In this document: piece after piece, positions 1 through 10,266 of the stretch
Layout: the number at the start of each line of letters is the position of its first letter
Position numbering within the stretch: position 1 is the stretch's first letter
Assembly: GCA_963576565.1 (NCBI GenBank)
Contig: OY755042.1
Coordinates: forward strand, 106,383,314-106,447,313
Direction: 5' to 3'
Source of the DNA: Aspidapion aeneum
Lineage: Eukaryota; Arthropoda; Insecta; Coleoptera; Brentidae
Length of the DNA: 64,000 nt
Translations under genes and position numbers: made by a program
The notes under the pieces: generated by a model
The model's database searches: none
The model's input: only the letters and a program-made list of their open reading frames with translations
What the model was told of the DNA's origin: nothing

Positions 1-391
1 GGTTTCCTAATTTTCTGAGAAAATTAAGATATTGATTTTTCTTTAGTAAGTGCCTTGGTGGTATATAGACAGCACTTATGACTAATGTATATGTTTTGGT
101 TTTTACACTTACTAATGTAGCTTGAATCTCTATGGTTTTATATCCCATCTCCTCATAGTGTGATATATTTTCTTTAATTATTACAGCACTTCCCCCATGT
201 GCAGTATTGCTAGGGTGAGTTGTATGATACACTTTATAACCTTTAAATTTAATGTGAGACTGGTTAGTGAAATGCGTTTCTGACACAAGACAGACGTCAA
301 TTTTTTCTATGTCTAGAATAACTTGCAAGTCTTGCTGATGTTGCAAGAGACCATTGGCATTCCAAGCTAGGATTCTAAGATTACTGACCAT
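1..391 (-). CDS. Jockey-type LINE ORF2, N-terminal endonuclease part (cut by window edge)
   Basis: Read on the minus strand from an ATG at 391-389, the frame is open without a stop to base 1 (about 130 codons). It begins MVSNLRILAWNANGLLQH and continues with VCLVSETHF and GGSAVIIK, the usual opening of an apurinic-like endonuclease (EEP) domain of non-LTR retrotransposons: an N-terminal Asn in WNANGL, the Glu of SETHF, then the GG(S/T)A loop. This domain nicks target DNA; the reverse transcriptase should follow to the left of the window. The start overlaps the end of ORF1 by 11 nt, a typical LINE ORF1/ORF2 arrangement. No break is visible in this part. Confidence 0.85.
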   Translation of the reverse strand, partial: MVSNLRILAWNANGLLQHQQDLQVILDIEKIDVCLVSETHFTNQSHIKFKGYKVYHTTHPSNTAHGGSAVIIKENISHYEEMGYKTIEIQATLVSVKTKTYTLVISAVYIPPRHLLKKNQYLNFLRKLGN

Positions 392-1778
392 TTTGAGGCA
401 TATTGGTAGCTCCGTTATTGCTACTTTCTAGTTTAGTTAATCGCTCATCAAGTTTGTTCAATTTCTCCAAAATTAATTGTAGTGTTTGTTCCATAGTATT
501 TTGACTACTGATATTAATATCAGGTATAGTAGCTGTTGCTGCTACTTGGCTGTATGTCCTTGTCACAGAGTTTTGTGTGACTGTGTTTCTTGTCTGTTGG
601 TTTTGTCTATTTGTACTCACGTTTGGTATGAGATTCGGTTTCTTAGGTTTATTTTTCAATTTTTGTATTTCCTTAGCAACAAGGCATCCTCTGTAGTTAG
701 CAGGATGCTTGCCTCCACAGTGGATGCATTTTGGCTCAGATTCTTTTGGTTTGGGGCATTCTACAGTAAGATGTTTCCCCGTGCATTTTACGCAACGTGG
801 TTCTTTAGCGCAATATTTTTGCGTGTGTCCATAAGATAGGCATCTTTTGCATTGAGGGACTAACTTTGAGGTTTTTAGTGCTTTTATTTCCACTTCAATC
901 CCAAGGATACTGGAAATTTCAAAAATTTTGTTGATATCTTCATCGTGGCTGAATGTGAGCATAAACATGTTAAGAGGTTGTCTTGTTCTCTATTTAAGTT
1001 TGTTGCTGGCCTCCAGTGCCTTAAAACCTTTTTTTTGTAGATCAGCTACAATTTTTTGTGGGTCACATGAGAAGTGTAGCCTATTCGCTATTACTCTAAT
1101 TGGCCTTATTTGTTTGTTTTCGTATGAGTGCCATTGATGCTTTATTTCATTAAGCATTTTAGTAACCAGCCGATAGCTGTCTGCGTCTTGTACATTTATT
1201 TTAATATTTTCGTTATTTAAAACTTTTATTTTAACTCCTTGTATGATATTTAACTTTTCATAAATATCATTAAAATTATTTACGCCATTTACCATAATCG
1301 GTGGAGGTATTGGAGCTTTTTTAACCTTAGTTGGGGGTTCTTCATTTTGTGTTTTATTGGAGGGCTCTCCAGTGCCCGAGCTTTGTTGTGGTGGTGAGAG
1401 TGAAGTATCCATTCGACGTTTTTTCCAACCTTTTCCTTTTTGTCTGATCCACTCAGTTTCTCTTGCCAGATCGTCCTCATCAGTAATGTAGTCCATGTCA
1501 GACTCTTCTTTTTTAGTGACTTTTGTCTCTAAATCTGCAAATTTTCTTTGCATACTTTCCAGTTGACTTCGGAGATAATCCACTTGTACACTAAGTGAAT
1601 TTTTTTCGTTTTGGGATTTTTTCCATTCGCTATATAAAACCTCTTCATTTTGTGTTCTAGCATGGCTATCCTGAAATAATTCGGCATTATCCATTTTTTC
1701 TTGATTTTGTTTGGGCTTTTCGCTAATTTTTAAAACAAGTTTCACAGGTGATGGTACACTTTTTTTGCTTTCAAACAT
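381..1778 (-). pseudogene. Jockey-type LINE ORF1 (Gag-like nucleic-acid-binding protein) with one in-frame stop
   Basis: One reading frame of about 466 codons, interrupted only by a TAG at 992-990; the frame continues unchanged on both sides. The N-terminal half holds a charged coiled-coil-like stretch (about residues 30-75) and a Ser/Pro/Lys-rich linker. The middle resembles the pre-C2HC region of arthropod Jockey/I-type ORF1 proteins. Three zinc knuckles follow: CKRCLSYGHTQKYC, CVKCTGKHLTVEC and CIHCGGKHPANYRGC. A Gln/Asn-rich tail ends in a short amphipathic helix. The family packages LINE RNA. A single TAG in an otherwise open frame suggests a fairly young copy. Confidence 0.88.
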
Positions 1779-1978
1779 GATATATTATTTATAATACACA
1801 TTGTATATAGATTCTCAACACAGGTATCTCGCGCGCGATGTTTTTTGTAAACAAAACAAACTCCGACTTTGACCTCGTTAGCACTATCATGCAGGTACGA
1901 TGCAATATAACCGTACTGAACTGCGATCGATTGAATACTGAAAAATATGAAATATTTTTTACCATGTTAGACAACGTT
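1779..1978 (-). other. Probable 5' UTR of the Jockey-type LINE
   Basis: About 200 bases between the ORF1 ATG and the first satellite unit at 1979. They are less AT-rich than their surroundings and contain GCGCGCGATG and CTCCGACTTTGACC, consistent with a LINE 5' UTR and internal promoter, but no promoter element can be shown. A 61-codon frame here has no recognisable content. Confidence 0.4.
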
Positions 1979-2640
1979 TAAAAGGAAATTTTATTATCTA
2001 CAATGAAGTAAAAAACAATTTTTTTGATAAAGGGTATGGTTTTCAGAAAATCAAATAAAACCTATGCAAAACATAATTTAAAAAAAATAATAATTAAATG
2101 GCTCCCATTTACGGACGTTGCTGGCGGGTTCGTTCTAAGTCAAACCCCATTGAGTTTTACACCGTTAAAAAGAGAATTTTACTTTAAATAAAGTGCATCA
2201 TAGCATTTTTTTAAATTAGGCTTAGTTTTTGAAAAAATTAGATAAAACTAAAAATATTTTAATTTGTGATTTTTTAAAATTGGTTAAATTTACGGGCGCC
2301 TCTGAATTTATAACCATGAAACCAATCCGACTTTCTTGTACAGCATTTTAAAGGAAATTTTATTTGCTACAATAATGTGTAACACATTTTGTTCTATAAA
2401 CCTTGGTTTAAAAAAAATCGAATAAATCATGGAAAAAACATGGATATTTTTTTACTTTTTTAAATTACTACAATTAACGGACGCCGCTGAAGAGTTTATA
2501 AATAGTTGACCCCCATCGAGTTTTTTAAAAGGAAATTTCACTGTCTATAATAAAGTATATTACACATTTTTCTCTTAGAAGCGTATTTTTTTAGGAAATT
2601 TGAGAAAACCTAAATATGTTAGATTTTGGGGGGTCTGGGG
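1979..2640 (-). repeat. Degenerate satellite, about 150-190 bp units (locus 1 of 2)
   Basis: Units recur with the order AAAGGAAATTTTA, then an ACTTTATTGTAG-like stretch (here in reverse), a run resembling GAAAAxTxGAxAAAACC, an A/T block, ACGGACGYCGCTG, and a CCCCATTGAG stretch. About four diverged units are present. The same units occur in the opposite orientation at 38560-39470 in the last intron. Confidence 0.6.
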
Positions 2641-3403
2641 CGGTTTTTGAAGAGGTGGTAAGTTTAAGGAGGTGTTTGACCCCTACGCTTTCTTACCTTT
2701 TTGTATGTCACTAAAAATACACATAAAAATTAAAATAAATAAAAAAAGGGCCGTTTAAAGCACTAAATTTAAAAAAAAATGATTATTTTCTAACTTACTT
2801 TAAGTTAAAAGTTACTCTGACTCCATTACAATATTTAAAAATACATATAAAGAATGGATTTTGTAGCTGATAAAATTCTCTACAAGATATGTTCTTAGAA
2901 CTTTTACCCTAGAACAAAGTATTTCGGAGCTTATGCCGTCTAAAGTAGAAAAAATCTGAAAATTTGTCCAAGCACGTGATTTTAGTCATTTTTGGAAATT
3001 ACCTAGCTCCATTACTTCTGCTCGCAGAACAACCATAGTACAACTCAATTGTAGATAATTATATTCTCTAAAAAATTTCATATAACTCTTTTTACGATTT
3101 AGTGCACTGGAACGAAATTAAAGGCAAAAAACTAAAAAAAGTGCCAATTTTTTATGGTTTTTTCAAGATGGAGCACAGGGGTGGGGATGACGAAAACTCA
3201 GATTTTTAACTACCCTCCTGAGCTTAACAACATATCCAAAGTTCAGAACTACCGGAACTTTTGTAGGGTAACCCTCCTATTTTGGCCTCTATTCATTGAA
3301 CTAAAGCTTAGCTTTCGATGATAAAAATCGAAAATGTGGCAAAAAAACTACAGCCGAAAAAAATTCTGATTTTTATTTGCCCACTTTAATCCATTTTTTT
3401 TAG
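2641..3403. other. Intron sequence, no gene seen
   Basis: AT-rich sequence between the satellite and the first visible MCO exon. No ORF of interest on either strand. It ends in a pyrimidine run and the acceptor TAG at 3401-3403. Confidence 0.6.
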
Positions 3404-3591
3404 TACTATAGAGCTGAGCAAAGGAGAAAGAGTGGATTTTATTTTGAAAGCGAGCCAAGAGAAGGGTGCTTTTTATCTGAACGTAAAATCTAATTGTCAT
3501 GACACTAGCCTAAGTGGCTTAGCTGTGGTCAATTACGAAGGAACTCAGCTGTCGGAAAAGGAAAATAAACTCAAGGGAGATGCAAAAAAGA
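3404..3591 (+). CDS. Multicopper oxidase-related gene, exon 1 of 5 in window (domain 2)
   Basis: Acceptor TTTTTTTAG ends at 3403 and donor GTAAGT starts at 3592. The exon begins with one base completing a codon (preceding intron phase 2) and ends with one base of the next (phase 1). It encodes TIELSKGERVDFILKAS and then GAFYLNVKSNC and LAVVNYEG. This is the second cupredoxin domain of laccase-like MCOs, where family members read PGERYDFVL and YWIRVRG. Phase and splice sites join it directly to the exon at 8715, forming a Ser codon across the junction. Domain 1 and its copper ligands must lie upstream of the window. Confidence 0.88.
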
Positions 3592-3659
3592 GTAAGTAAA
3601 TAGCAGTGGCGACTCGTAACTTTAAAAAATAGGGACATTTTGGGTCAGTTAAAATAACA

Positions 3660-3990
3660 AAAAATTTGACAGCTGTTACCGTTATTCTTACTAAGAATAA
3701 CGGTAACATTCAAGATATAACAGATAGATTTTGGACTCCTTTAACGTTTTGTTTATTTATATTTATTAGATTTGTGGCTTTTTACAAAAGAAACTACCGA
3801 ATTTGAGTAGAAAATTTGCCTGCATTAAAAAATAACAATACAAAGCTAACCTTAAAAAGTAACGGTAACATTAAAGGACGGCCACCATAAGTACCAGGTG
3901 AAGTTACCGTAAATAACAGAAAAGGAGCAAGAAGCTGCTAATGCACCGACTCAGTAATAACAATAATGGTAGCAAAGTGTAAAATACGCG
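3660..3990 (+). repeat. Dispersed relative of the 0.93-kb tandem unit, with a perfect hairpin
   Basis: From about 3800 to 3990 the sequence matches part of every unit of the 48.4-53.4 kb array: CTGCATTAAAAAA, AAAGCTAACCTTAAAAA, GGTAACATTAAAG, TTACCGTAAATAACA, AAGCTGCTAAT, AATAACAATAA. At 3675-3690 and 3692-3707 there is a perfect 16-bp inverted repeat (arm GTTACCGTTATTCTTA) with a one-base loop. Confidence 0.65.
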
Positions 3991-3996
3991 ACGCAA

Positions 3997-5433
3997 CCCA
4001 CATAGCACAATCACGTGTTTAACACGTAAAAAAGACGTGAGAAAAAAACACGTTGATTTTAAAAGCTGCTAGAAAAAAAATGTTTATTTCATATATGAAA
4101 ACAAGCTTAATAGGTCATTCATTAACGTTATAAAAAATAACGTTGCTAAAAACTGCGTTTTAATAACGCCATTATCAAATTAAAACAGCCATGTTTTTAC
4201 GTTAGTTTCACGTGATTTTTATCAACGTTAAAATCACATTAGATTCACGACCTTTCTGCACGAATATTAAAACGCGATTTGCATTGCTTTTCTACCGAAT
4301 ATTTTTGAGATTTTACTAGCAGCAGCGCCACCTATTGTCGGGATTTTACACTTTGACGAAATCTATCAGGCAGTGCTTTGGCCTCTAAACTCCAAAAATC
4401 TGTTACTGAAGTGATCCCTGATCAACGATCACGACGCATCTGTTATTAACCTGATAAAGACAAATTAATATTCTGTAAAAGTGTTTTTATACGACTGTCT
4501 TGTAAAAGGGGGTTTTGCGCACGAAGAACACGATCTGAAAACGGCATTTTGCGCACGCTGTGTGCAAAACGTTCTGCACACGCTTATGTCATTTTTGCGC
4601 ACGCCTATGTCATTTCTGCATACGGGTCTCCCGTCATTGTGATTTTTGTTGTTGTCACCCATCAATATAAGTTGGCTTAGTTCCGTAGCAACCGTCACTG
4701 CTCGTATGTTTTGTTGATTAGATACGTCAAAAAATTGTTGAATTTTTAAAGTTTTGTTGTAAAAATGTCGGAAATAAAAACAAGTTAAATTAAAATTTGA
4801 TTTTTCTTTCTTTATTAGCAGTCGTATAAAAAATATTGTAAAAAACTCGTTTGAAAACCTCTTTGCTGTCTCGATCGTGTGCAAAGAGTCGTTTTCAAAC
4901 CTTGTTGTTTAAATAACTATTACTGTTAAAAAATCTTGTTTAGCTTTTAAAAAAAGCATAATGTATATAGATAGGTATATAGATATTTTGTCTTGCCTTG
5001 AGCGCCATCTTTAAAATTGTCTTGAAGTGATGTAGTCTTAAACTAATGAACTTTTAAAACTTACTTTCGCGTCTCTTTTAAGTTAAAAAAATGTTATTAA
5101 AAAAACGTGACCAAAAAAGACGCAAAAAGTTAGTAGGTTTGAGAAGTCTTAATCTAGTGGCGTTTTAGAACATGTTGTGGAGGACTTTTCAAGTGTGAAT
5201 TTGGTACGTGAAAATAACGAGAGTAAAAAACACGTTATATACACCGCACCAGAAACTTCAGCAAAAAGTACATTTTTATAGCTTGATTCCTCCTTGTTTT
5301 TAAGTTATCTTTAAGCATGTAGATTTAACAAAATAAATATTACATGGTATGAGGTTGTTTTCAAGTAAAAAAAAAACTTTGTTATTTTTGTTCACGTTAA
5401 TTTAACGTTGATGTGATTTTTGTGCTATGTGGG
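3997..5433. mobile_element. TIR-bounded element (terminal repeat CCCACATAGCACAA)
   Basis: CCCACATAGCACAA at 3997-4010 is matched in reverse complement by the block ending at 5433, with further inverted similarity inward (CACGT/ACGTT-rich stretches). The length is about 1.44 kb. No flanking duplication is evident, so the exact ends are uncertain. The interior has repeated GCGCACG-type words near 4513-4610 and no recognisable transposase; a 139-codon frame at 4465-4884 is not supported as a gene. The superfamily is unknown. Confidence 0.6.
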
Positions 5434-6233
5434 ATATTACTGTGAGCAATCTTAATTGTGTGAGGGCCGGTTAAGCAAAACAATATTGACTTATTTGTGT
5501 TACTTTATTTGTACAGGGTGGTTTTTTTAAGGATTTTAGGTATTTCTAGCCGAAATACATTACATTTTTTTTTCTGCGCCAGTGTTTTTAAATGTATTAA
5601 AATTGCTTCTTGATAGACTACATAGTTTTTTAGCTATGAGGGGATTTTGAGCTTGCTTGAGAATGGGCTTCATCTGTCACTTTTAGTTTTTGAGATATTA
5701 CATAAAGTTGGTCTTTTTCTTATTAAATGACAGTTTTTTTTATTTAATTTTTAAAAGCAGCGTTAAATTTCATTTAAAATAACGTATCACGTTGAATACT
5801 TTATTTGTTTTATTATTTTTTATATATTAATAATTTAATTTAATTAATTTAATTTATTCAATATTTTAAATTAAAAGAATAAAAATGCAATTAATATAAT
5901 GAAAAAAAGGAGTAATTCCAAAAGAAATAACGATTTAATATAATATCACAAAAACAAAAGATACTGACAGATAAAATTTAGTTTTACATTTGAATTATTT
6001 ATAAAAAATAACTATAAAAAAGCATTTTACACCAATAATAAATTTTCGTAAATAAAAAAGTTATAGGTCAACTCCATAAATGCAGACTTTTTAAAATCCC
6101 GTCGTTACTGAGAAAATCCGACGTCTATCAAAAAGCGGTTTGGATATTTAAAGACGTCTCGGAAATTGAGCTTAGCGAGGATATGTCTATAATCTACCCA
6201 TCAATTTTATATCGAACTTAAAATATACTATTA
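5434..6233. other. Intron sequence with a degraded foldback-element remnant
   Basis: At 5513 there is ACAGGGTGG and near 5672 GTCACTTTTAGTTTTTGAGA followed by CATAAAGTTG. These words also occur in the foldback element at 28121-29390, so this is probably a decayed relative. Near 6080 AAATGCAGACTTTTTAAAA resembles its other arm. No intact ends or coding region. Confidence 0.4.
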
Positions 6234-6242
6234 GAGTAAAAG

Positions 6243-6243
<1 letters not shown>

Positions 6244-6298
<55 letters not shown>
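6244..6298. repeat. (AT)n microsatellite, 3' tail of the RTE copy
   Basis: An uninterrupted AT dinucleotide run directly after the LINE 3' end. RTE-clade elements commonly end in short tandem repeats rather than poly(A), so this is most simply an expanded tail. Confidence 0.85.
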
Positions 6299-6301
<3 letters not shown>

Positions 6302-6307
6302 TCGGTT

Positions 6308-7015
6308 TCACAACGTTCTGCGTCTTCCGATATCCAATCTCCACTCGTTTCTGTTTGCCCATAATTCATCATCTAGGCCTGTTATTCTTATTTCACTGTC
6401 TATTCCTTCTCTCCAGCTTCTCCTTGGCCGTCCTCGTTTTCTTCGGCCAGTTGGTTTCCATTGTAGTATTTGTTTAGGTAGTCTTTCATCATTCATTCTT
6501 TGTACATATCCGTACCACACCAGTTGTTTTGTTCTTATATCATCCACTAAAGTACGTTCACCCACTGTCATAATTTCTCTTATTCTTTGATTTGTAACTC
6601 TTTCTCTTTTTGATTTCCCTGCTGCTCTTCTCCAATAGTCCGTATCTCCGTACCGGAAAGCATTTTTCTGTTCTATCCTTGATTGGCCATACTTCCAAGC
6701 CGTATGTAATAATACTTTTTACAATGGTGTTATATAAAAGCTTTTTGTTATGTTTTGATATACTTTGGTCCCAAATTATTCCATTTAATAAAGTTATTGC
6801 TTTGCTTTCTTGTACGTTTCGATCTTTTAGAGCTTTGTCTAGTGTTCCGTCAGCTGTAATTTTTAGATATAAGTATTTATACTCATCACAGGACTGAATT
6901 CGCTGCCCGGTATTTAATAGTAGATCCTGTTTCATTCCACCGATACACATATACTCTGTCTTATTGAGATTAACCTCTAGTCCCCACTTATTGTACTCTT
7001 CTATTAGTTTTCGTC
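6308..7015 (-). pseudogene. RTE-type reverse transcriptase, C-terminal fragment (frameshifted)
   Basis: Minus-strand translation gives EEYNKWGLEVNLNKTEYMC, then YKYLYLKITADGTLDKA, SIITYGLEVWPI, and after a frameshift between 6660 and 6558, LVWYGYVQRMNDERLPKQI, GRRKRGRPRRSW and WANRNEWR. This is the region downstream of the RT palm plus the conserved C-terminal tail of RTE-like LINEs. The catalytic FADD box is absent because of 5' truncation. It is close to the longer copy at 33275-34864. Confidence 0.85.
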
Positions 7016-7029
7016 GAGTAAAAGCTATA

Positions 7030-7831
7030 CAGACCATAATGATTCTGCTTAGAAAGAGAAAAACTAAGCCTAACTTCCGTAAGCCGCGTTGAATGAATTT
7101 AATTGCATTATTTTTGGTAGGAATATATATATTTAATTGCCTAGTTTGGTTGTGGTCTATGATTCAGTTACTGGGAGATTTTCCAAGAGAAAAGTACCCA
7201 TTTTTTGTTTATTATTTTCTCTAAACATCGCGTTAAATTGGGCTGTCATATCCTACGAATGAAATTGATTTTTTATACTGCTGTTGTCATAGCATAGCCG
7301 ATTCAACAGCTTAAAAAAGTAAGAATATGTGATTTTAAAAACCTTACAAAGTGCTTTCAAAAGCTACCAAATTATCCAAACTAAATTATTATTTGCACGA
7401 TCCATAATGTATTAACAAAATTCCATCCTTAAAATATTGTCCTTGGAAAACAGTTAATTACATTAAAAAACTTTATTTTTAACATTTGAACCTTTTCATC
7501 GATAATAAATTTTAACGCAGCCATAATGCTCGAAAAGGAAATTAGCAAGGTTTATAAAAAGCAGTTCTCACCTCCTTGTCGCTTCGCAGATTCAAAAGAA
7601 GAGACCTTGATATCCCTAGCCAGCTCTTGTCTACCGGCCTATAATTTCTCCTGTCGTGTTCCCCCTCTTCTTTAACTTCTAGTTCACGGACCGTCGCATT
7701 TGGCTGAGATCGGGGTACACCCTTATGTTTCTATTTTCATCTAAACACCTGCTAACTTTACTTTTAGTGCAATTTTTTAATAAAATCGTTTAAGTTAAAT
7801 ATTTGTTTTTTTTTTCAATATTTTATATATT
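7030..7831. other. Intron sequence, no gene recognised
   Basis: Mostly AT-rich. A patch at 7545-7740 is richer in G+C and holds a 50-codon frame from 7526, but no family is recognisable and no splice pattern links it to the MCO gene. Confidence 0.5.
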
Positions 7832-7842
7832 ATTATGTACAT

Positions 7843-8662
7843 AGTCACCCAAGTTCACAGTTGGACCACAAAGTGGCGAATAAAATTAAATGAAACCAAA
7901 TCAATTCATGTTGATTTTTTCAAACAAAAATATAAATCACATACAAATTACAATTAACAACATTCCCGTACCATATTCAAATCAGGCAAAATATCTAGGT
8001 AGGACACTTGATGCCAAATTGCGCTGGAAAGCACATGTTAAGAAAAAAAAGAAGAACTTGAGATAAGGTATAGAAAAATGAAGTGGCTAATTGGAAGGAA
8101 GTCCAATTTAACAATTCATAATAAGTTACTGCTTTATAGACAAATACTGAAACCAGTATGGACATATGGTATTCAACTATGGGGTTGTGCTAAAGAGAGT
8201 AACTTTCTAGTTGTACAGAGATTTCAAAATAAAGTATTAAGAAACATTGTGAATGCACCTTGGTACGTTCGAAATAGTGACCTTCATCGAGATCTAAAAA
8301 TCGAAACTGTAGCAGAGACTATAAAAAAGTACGCAAAAAGCCATGAAGATAGACTCCATTGGCATGTGAATGTGGAAGCAATTCAGCTTCTAGACAATAC
8401 TATGCTAGTTCGAAGACTAAAAAGAGTGAAGCCGTTTGAGCTAGTAAACTAAGTGAATCACACAAAAACAAAATAATGCTATAAACACAACACAATTGTG
8501 AGTTACAGACTAAACAAAGCGGGGAGAACTGTTGAGTGAACCCTAAGTTTAAATCTGACTTTTCTAGTAAATTAAGTTAAAACAAAATTGCTAATTAGTC
8601 TTACTGACTAGATTGTAATACAATAAACACAGTGTGTTTGACAAATTAAAAAAAAAATAAAA
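7843..8662 (+). mobile_element. 5'-truncated Jockey-type LINE with 11-bp TSD and poly(A)
   Basis: ATTATGTACAT at 7832-7842 recurs at 8663-8673. Between them lies a LINE 3' end terminating in an A-rich tail at 8648-8662. It lies only 41 bp (from the end of the TSD) upstream of the acceptor of the exon at 8715. A diverged copy of the same stretch is at 32715-33006. Confidence 0.85.
8078..8452 (+). pseudogene. Jockey-type LINE ORF2 C-terminal fragment
   Basis: A 124-codon open frame encodes MKWLIGRKSNLTIHNKLLLY, KPVWTYGIQLWGCAKESN, QRFQNKVLRNIVNAPWYV and HRDLKIETVAETI, ending ELVN. This is the C-terminal region after the RT domain of arthropod Jockey-clade elements. Upstream at 7850-8070 broken frames encode the preceding part (TKWRIKLNETKSIHV). 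The RT catalytic core is missing. Confidence 0.85.
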
Positions 8663-8714
8663 ATTATGTACATCATAATTTTTTGTATAGGCATTAAATT
8701 TACTTGTATTTTAG

Positions 8715-8900
8715 GTGTTGAAAATACCATATTTGCCAGAAACTTCAACACTTCATTTTGCAGCAAAACATTGGGAAAAGTTTGCCTTGACGATTTAAAG
8801 CCACTTGAAAAACTCGACGTGAATTTACGAGATCCCCTTCCGAAAAAGAAAGTTTTTTTGGAACTTGACTTTAGATATCAAGAAAAAGACTCTGTAACCG
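8715..8900 (+). CDS. Multicopper oxidase-related gene, exon 2 of 5 (start of domain 3)
   Basis: Acceptor TGTATTTTAG ends at 8714 and donor GTAAGT begins at 8901. The exon is 186 nt, phase 1 on both sides. It encodes VENTIFARNFNTSFCSKTLG, then VCLDDLKPLEKLDVNL and KKKVFLELDFRYQE, corresponding to the domain 2-3 linker and first strands of domain 3 in insect laccases, including the Cys before the LKS/LKP stretch. A possible N-glycosylation site (NTS) fits a secreted protein. The frame runs openly into the exon at 22060. Confidence 0.87.
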
Positions 8901-8953
8901 GTAAGTAAATATACAAAATAAAAAACCAAAATAAAATTACAAAGCAATTTTAG

Positions 8954-9018
8954 GACCTAGGATACGTAAATTTAACGACATGATTTTAATTATCGTTAAA
9001 TTTACGTATCCTATGTCT
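8954..9018. repeat. Near-perfect hairpin just downstream of the exon 2 donor
   Basis: The arm AGGATACGTAAATTTAACGA at 8959-8978 is the exact reverse complement of 8993-9012, with a 14-nt loop, and pairing continues outward with one or two mismatches. Most simply a tiny foldback element. Confidence 0.7.
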
Positions 9019-9154
9019 TAAACTTATTTATTAGAGACTTCTTGGACGTGTAATAAAGTTTAGCAGTAATAATGCTAGCAGTAGAAATAAAGTTTCAGCG
9101 AGGGGTAAATATCTGAGGATTTATAGTGTACAGACTGTACACTATACTGTGGAG

Positions 9155-9373
9155 CAGTAGCGTGTCGTGGATAAAAGGGCGGGGGGGGGGGGAGGGGGGG
9201 TGAAGATGTTAAGGGCCGCAAATATAGTTATGGGAGTCAAATAAATTACAAACCTTTTTTTTTAAATAATAACACTTAATTCTATTTTTTTTCTCAAAGG
9301 ACGCCAGGGGCGCCAAGCGCAGAGGGGCGGGGGGCGTTCGGCCTCCCCCCCCTGGCCCCCTGACACGCCACTG
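9155..9373. mobile_element. hAT-type MITE with perfect 8-bp TSD
   Basis: CTGTGGAG at 9147-9154 is repeated at 9374-9381. The element starts CAGTAGCGTGTCGTG and ends GACACGCCACTG, so the TIR is CAGTRGCGTGTC. The interior is a long G/C run (about 9180-9200) and GGGGCGCC-type sequence, unlike the AT-rich surroundings, and has no coding capacity. An 8-bp TSD and a CAGTGGCG-like end indicate hAT. Confidence 0.88.
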
Positions 9374-9430
9374 CTGTGGAGGATTTATGGGGATTTACGG
9401 GAATTTGCTGGGATTTAGGGTGATTTACTT

Positions 9431-10169
9431 TTAGCTCACACATATACTATACTATAATAGTGTGAGCTATGGTGATCCTAATTTTTTCGAAAAAAAAAAA
9501 GTTGCTCCGATTTCAAAAATTTTTATATATCTTTGCGTTTCAGATGATTTTGAAACTTTTTTGTTGCGCCGTCTGTCTGTCTGTCTGTCTGTCTGTATAT
9601 CTGTATGTCTGTCTGTAACGACCAACGCGCATAACTCAAAAACCGCTGGGCCGATTTTAATGAAATTTGGTACCTGGGCTGGGTCTTGGGTCGAGATGGT
9701 CCCATTTAAAAATGAACAAAATCCACCGAACACAAACCACATAAAAGGGTGGGGGTAGATTTCAAAAATTAGAGTTTATGTGAAAATATGGCGTGTGTGA
9801 TATCAAACGAAAGGTAATTGAGTCTGCAGTTAAACAAAATACATTTTAATTTATTTAAAAGAAAAGAGTGGGGGTATATTTTAAAAATAAGAGATAAAGT
9901 GAAAATATGGCGTGTGTGATATCAAACGAAAGGTAATTGAGTCCGGAGTTTAACAAAATACATTTTAGTTTTTGTTTTTTTTAAGGGTGGGGGTAGATTT
10001 CAAAAATTTGAGTTTAAGTCAAAACATGGCTTGTGTGGTATCAAACAAAAGGTAATTTAGTCTGGAGTTGAATAAAATATATTTCAGTTTTTAGTTATAT
10101 TAGCTCACACGTACACTATAACTACAGTACCTAGTGTGAGCTTAGGGGCCCATATATTGGCAGAATATT
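9431..10169 (-). mobile_element. Helitron-like (HINE-like) repeat, copy 1 of 4
   Basis: Same family as 36430-37197, 42182-42950 and 58259-59181, here in reverse. In family orientation the order is: AATATTCTGCCAATATATGG, a foldback with AGCTCACAC/GTGTGAGCT arms, three roughly 120-bp subrepeats (each with CTCxxGACTxAATTACCTTTxGTT), a unique block, a (CAGA)n tract, a conserved block, and a second AGCTCACAC/GTGTGAGCT foldback ending CTAA. A tetranucleotide core, internal tandem repeats and terminal stem-loops are the layout of non-autonomous Helentron/DINE-1-like elements; that classification is inference. Confidence 0.7.
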
Positions 10170-10266
10170 TTGTTAGTTTTTGAGATATTAAGCTAATTAA
10201 TTTCTTTACTGTATTAATTGTTGTTCTCTTGCAAACAAAAAATGTATGAACAGTTTTTCAGTTAAA

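Larger units (their letters stand above)
6234..7029 (-). mobile_element. 5'-truncated RTE-type LINE, family A copy 1, with 14-bp TSD
   Basis: GAGTAAAAGCTATA at 6234-6247 is repeated exactly at 7016-7029, bracketing a LINE 3' fragment on the minus strand. The 3' end runs GTGAAACCGAAAAA into an (AT)n tract. A second family-A copy at about 33.3-34.9 kb also ends in a short AT tract. The fragment sits in the intron between the MCO exons at 3404 and 8715, antisense to the gene. Confidence 0.85.

Noticed and set aside
1789..1974. 61-codon minus-strand ORF before LINE ORF1
   Set aside because: No recognisable content; better explained as LINE 5' UTR.
4465..4884. 139-codon minus-strand ORF inside the TIR element
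   Set aside because: Composition follows local AT bias and GCGCACG repeats; no domain, no homologous frame recognised.
7526..7678. 50-codon frame in a GC-richer patch as a possible missed MCO exon
   Set aside because: No MCO motif, no splice sites in matching phase, and exons 3404 and 8715 already join in frame.
9462..9758. 98-codon frame (and its counterparts in the other Helitron-like copies) with runs of SVCLSVC
   Set aside because: The residues come from translating a (GTCT)n/(CAGA)n tract; frames shift between copies.
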